DNA from: Clostridium sp. UBA4108
Lineage (GTDB): Bacteria > Bacillota > Clostridia > Clostridiales > Clostridiaceae
DNA: 14,011 nt
Reading direction: 5' to 3'
Assembly (NCBI GenBank): GCA_002381695.1
Contig: DFXM01000051.1
Coordinates: forward strand, 47,129-61,139
The position numbers and the translations under genes were made by a program. The first letter of the stretch is position 1; every line of letters begins with the position of its first letter. The notes beneath the pieces were generated by a model. It was not told the origin of the DNA and searched no databases. It worked only from the letters and a program-made list of their open reading frames with translations. Below, one piece after another: positions 13,204 through 14,011 of the stretch.

Positions 13204-13458
13204 ATTATAAACATATAACCCATACTTTAAATTATATCATAAATAAGGAAAAAATTCATACTATGTATTCTATAGAAATAGTTATATATATTAAAGAAAT
13301 AACACGATAAGTTATATCAAACACAAAAAAAATCAGAATATTAACAAAAATTAATTTGATAAAATTTTTAATTAGTATTAAAATTAGATTACAAAATAAG
13401 ATATAACTTAATAATACAGGATATAAAAAGTCCTATTAGCTTGAAGGGGGCTGAAATT

Positions 13459-13989
13459 ATGAAAATAAGAATAGTTGGTAAAAATTTAGAAATAACTGAA
13501 GCACTAAAGGGAGCAGTCGAAAAGAAAATTAGTAAGCTAAATAAGTATTTTGATGAAAAAATTTCAAGCACAATAACTTTAAGTGTAGAAAAGAATTTAC
13601 AAAAGATAGAGGTACTTATACCTTTTAATAGTGTGATTCTTAGAGCAGAAGAAAAAGACATAGATATGTATACAGCTATAGACTTAGTTATAGATAAATT
13701 AGAAGGACAAATAAGAAAACAAAAAACTAAACTTCAAAGAAGACAACATGATAGTTCTCTAAGATTTAACAATATAAAGGATTACGATAATTATAATGAG
13801 GAAAATGAGCCAAGAATTGTAAAAACAAAGAGATTTGCAATAAAGCCAATGAATGAGGAAGAGGCTGTATTACAAATGGAGCTATTAGGACATGATTTCT
13901 TCGTATTTAGAAATGGAGATACAGAAGAAGTCAATGTAGTATATAAAAGAAAAGATGGAAATTATGGCTTGATAGAACAAGAGTTTTAA
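13459..13989 (+). CDS. hpf: ribosome hibernation-promoting factor, long form (HPF/RaiA/YvyD family)
   Basis: The 176-residue protein has the S30AE/RaiA fold at the N-terminus (residues about 1-100, MKIRIVGKNLEITEALKGAV opening, with basic KKISKLNKYF and RKQKTKLQRR segments that contact 16S rRNA). A linker and the C-terminal long-HPF dimerisation domain follow (about 118-176: RIVKTKRFAIKPMNEEEAV and the FFVFRNGDTEEVNVVYKRKD stretch). Long HPF joins two 70S ribosomes into inactive 100S dimers in stationary phase or stress. The ATG at 13459 has AAGGGGG eight bases upstream; an in-frame TTG at 13441 overlaps that ribosome site and is rejected. In related genomes the raiA RNA lies immediately upstream; here that link is broken by the insert. 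No clear sigma-A or sigma-H promoter was found. Confidence 0.95.
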   Translation: MKIRIVGKNLEITEALKGAVEKKISKLNKYFDEKISSTITLSVEKNLQKIEVLIPFNSVILRAEEKDIDMYTAIDLVIDKLEGQIRKQKTKLQRRQHDSSLRFNNIKDYDNYNEENEPRIVKTKRFAIKPMNEEEAVLQMELLGHDFFVFRNGDTEEVNVVYKRKDGNYGLIEQEF

Positions 13990-14011
13990 TAAAAAAGAAA
14001 AAATTACTGAG

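Noticed and set aside
13441..13458. TTG start extending hpf by six residues
   Set aside because: It overlaps the AAGGGGG ribosome site of the ATG at 13459, and the family opens with M-K-I-R-I.

Overview
The window is A+T-rich DNA of a spore-forming low-GC Firmicute, most likely a Clostridium sensu stricto. The evidence is A/T-ending codons, strong AGGAGG-type ribosome sites, a YyaC sporulation protein, a SAM-I riboswitch on metK, and the order recD2 - comFA-like - comFC - raiA RNA - hpf, which I know from clostridia. I could not run a database search, so all family names come from motif recognition.

Left part (1-7612), compact core chromosome: yyaC on the minus strand; a divergent unknown membrane-anchored protein; a tRNA-Thr/tRNA-Tyr pair with its own promoter and terminator; a complete SAM-I riboswitch with antiterminator and terminator, then metK; a recD2 helicase gene; a ComFA-like protein that has lost its ATPase motifs; and comFC. 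A strong sigma-A promoter in the last codons of comFC drives a structured RNA of about 230 nt that I assign to the raiA motif, ending in its own terminator.

Middle part (about 7613-13130), foreign and decaying: in its usual place the raiA RNA lies just upstream of hpf (raiA), but here about 5.8 kb separates them. The insert holds an apparently intact repressor/metalloprotease pair (ImmR/ImmA type) reading leftwards from a promoter with two identical operators 20 bp apart. Facing it are wrecks of an excisionase-like gene (frameshift), an AntA/AntB-type antirepressor, an unknown phage early gene with internal stops, and a holin. This is the layout of a prophage or ICE control region whose other functions have rotted away. 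Two intact minus-strand genes of less A+T-rich composition sit in the same block: a YmaF-family protein with six H-x-H motifs, and a 504-residue arylsulfotransferase-family protein. The arylsulfotransferase gene is bracketed by two diverged direct copies of a roughly 74-bp terminator-containing sequence.

Right part (about 13130-14011): A+T-rich spacer with several hairpins, then hpf, encoding the long-form ribosome hibernation factor.

Main point for a reader: this is a raiA RNA locus split by a degraded mobile element that kept its immunity pair and carries an unusual arylsulfotransferase cargo gene. I found no CRISPR array, rRNA, integrase or complete transposase.
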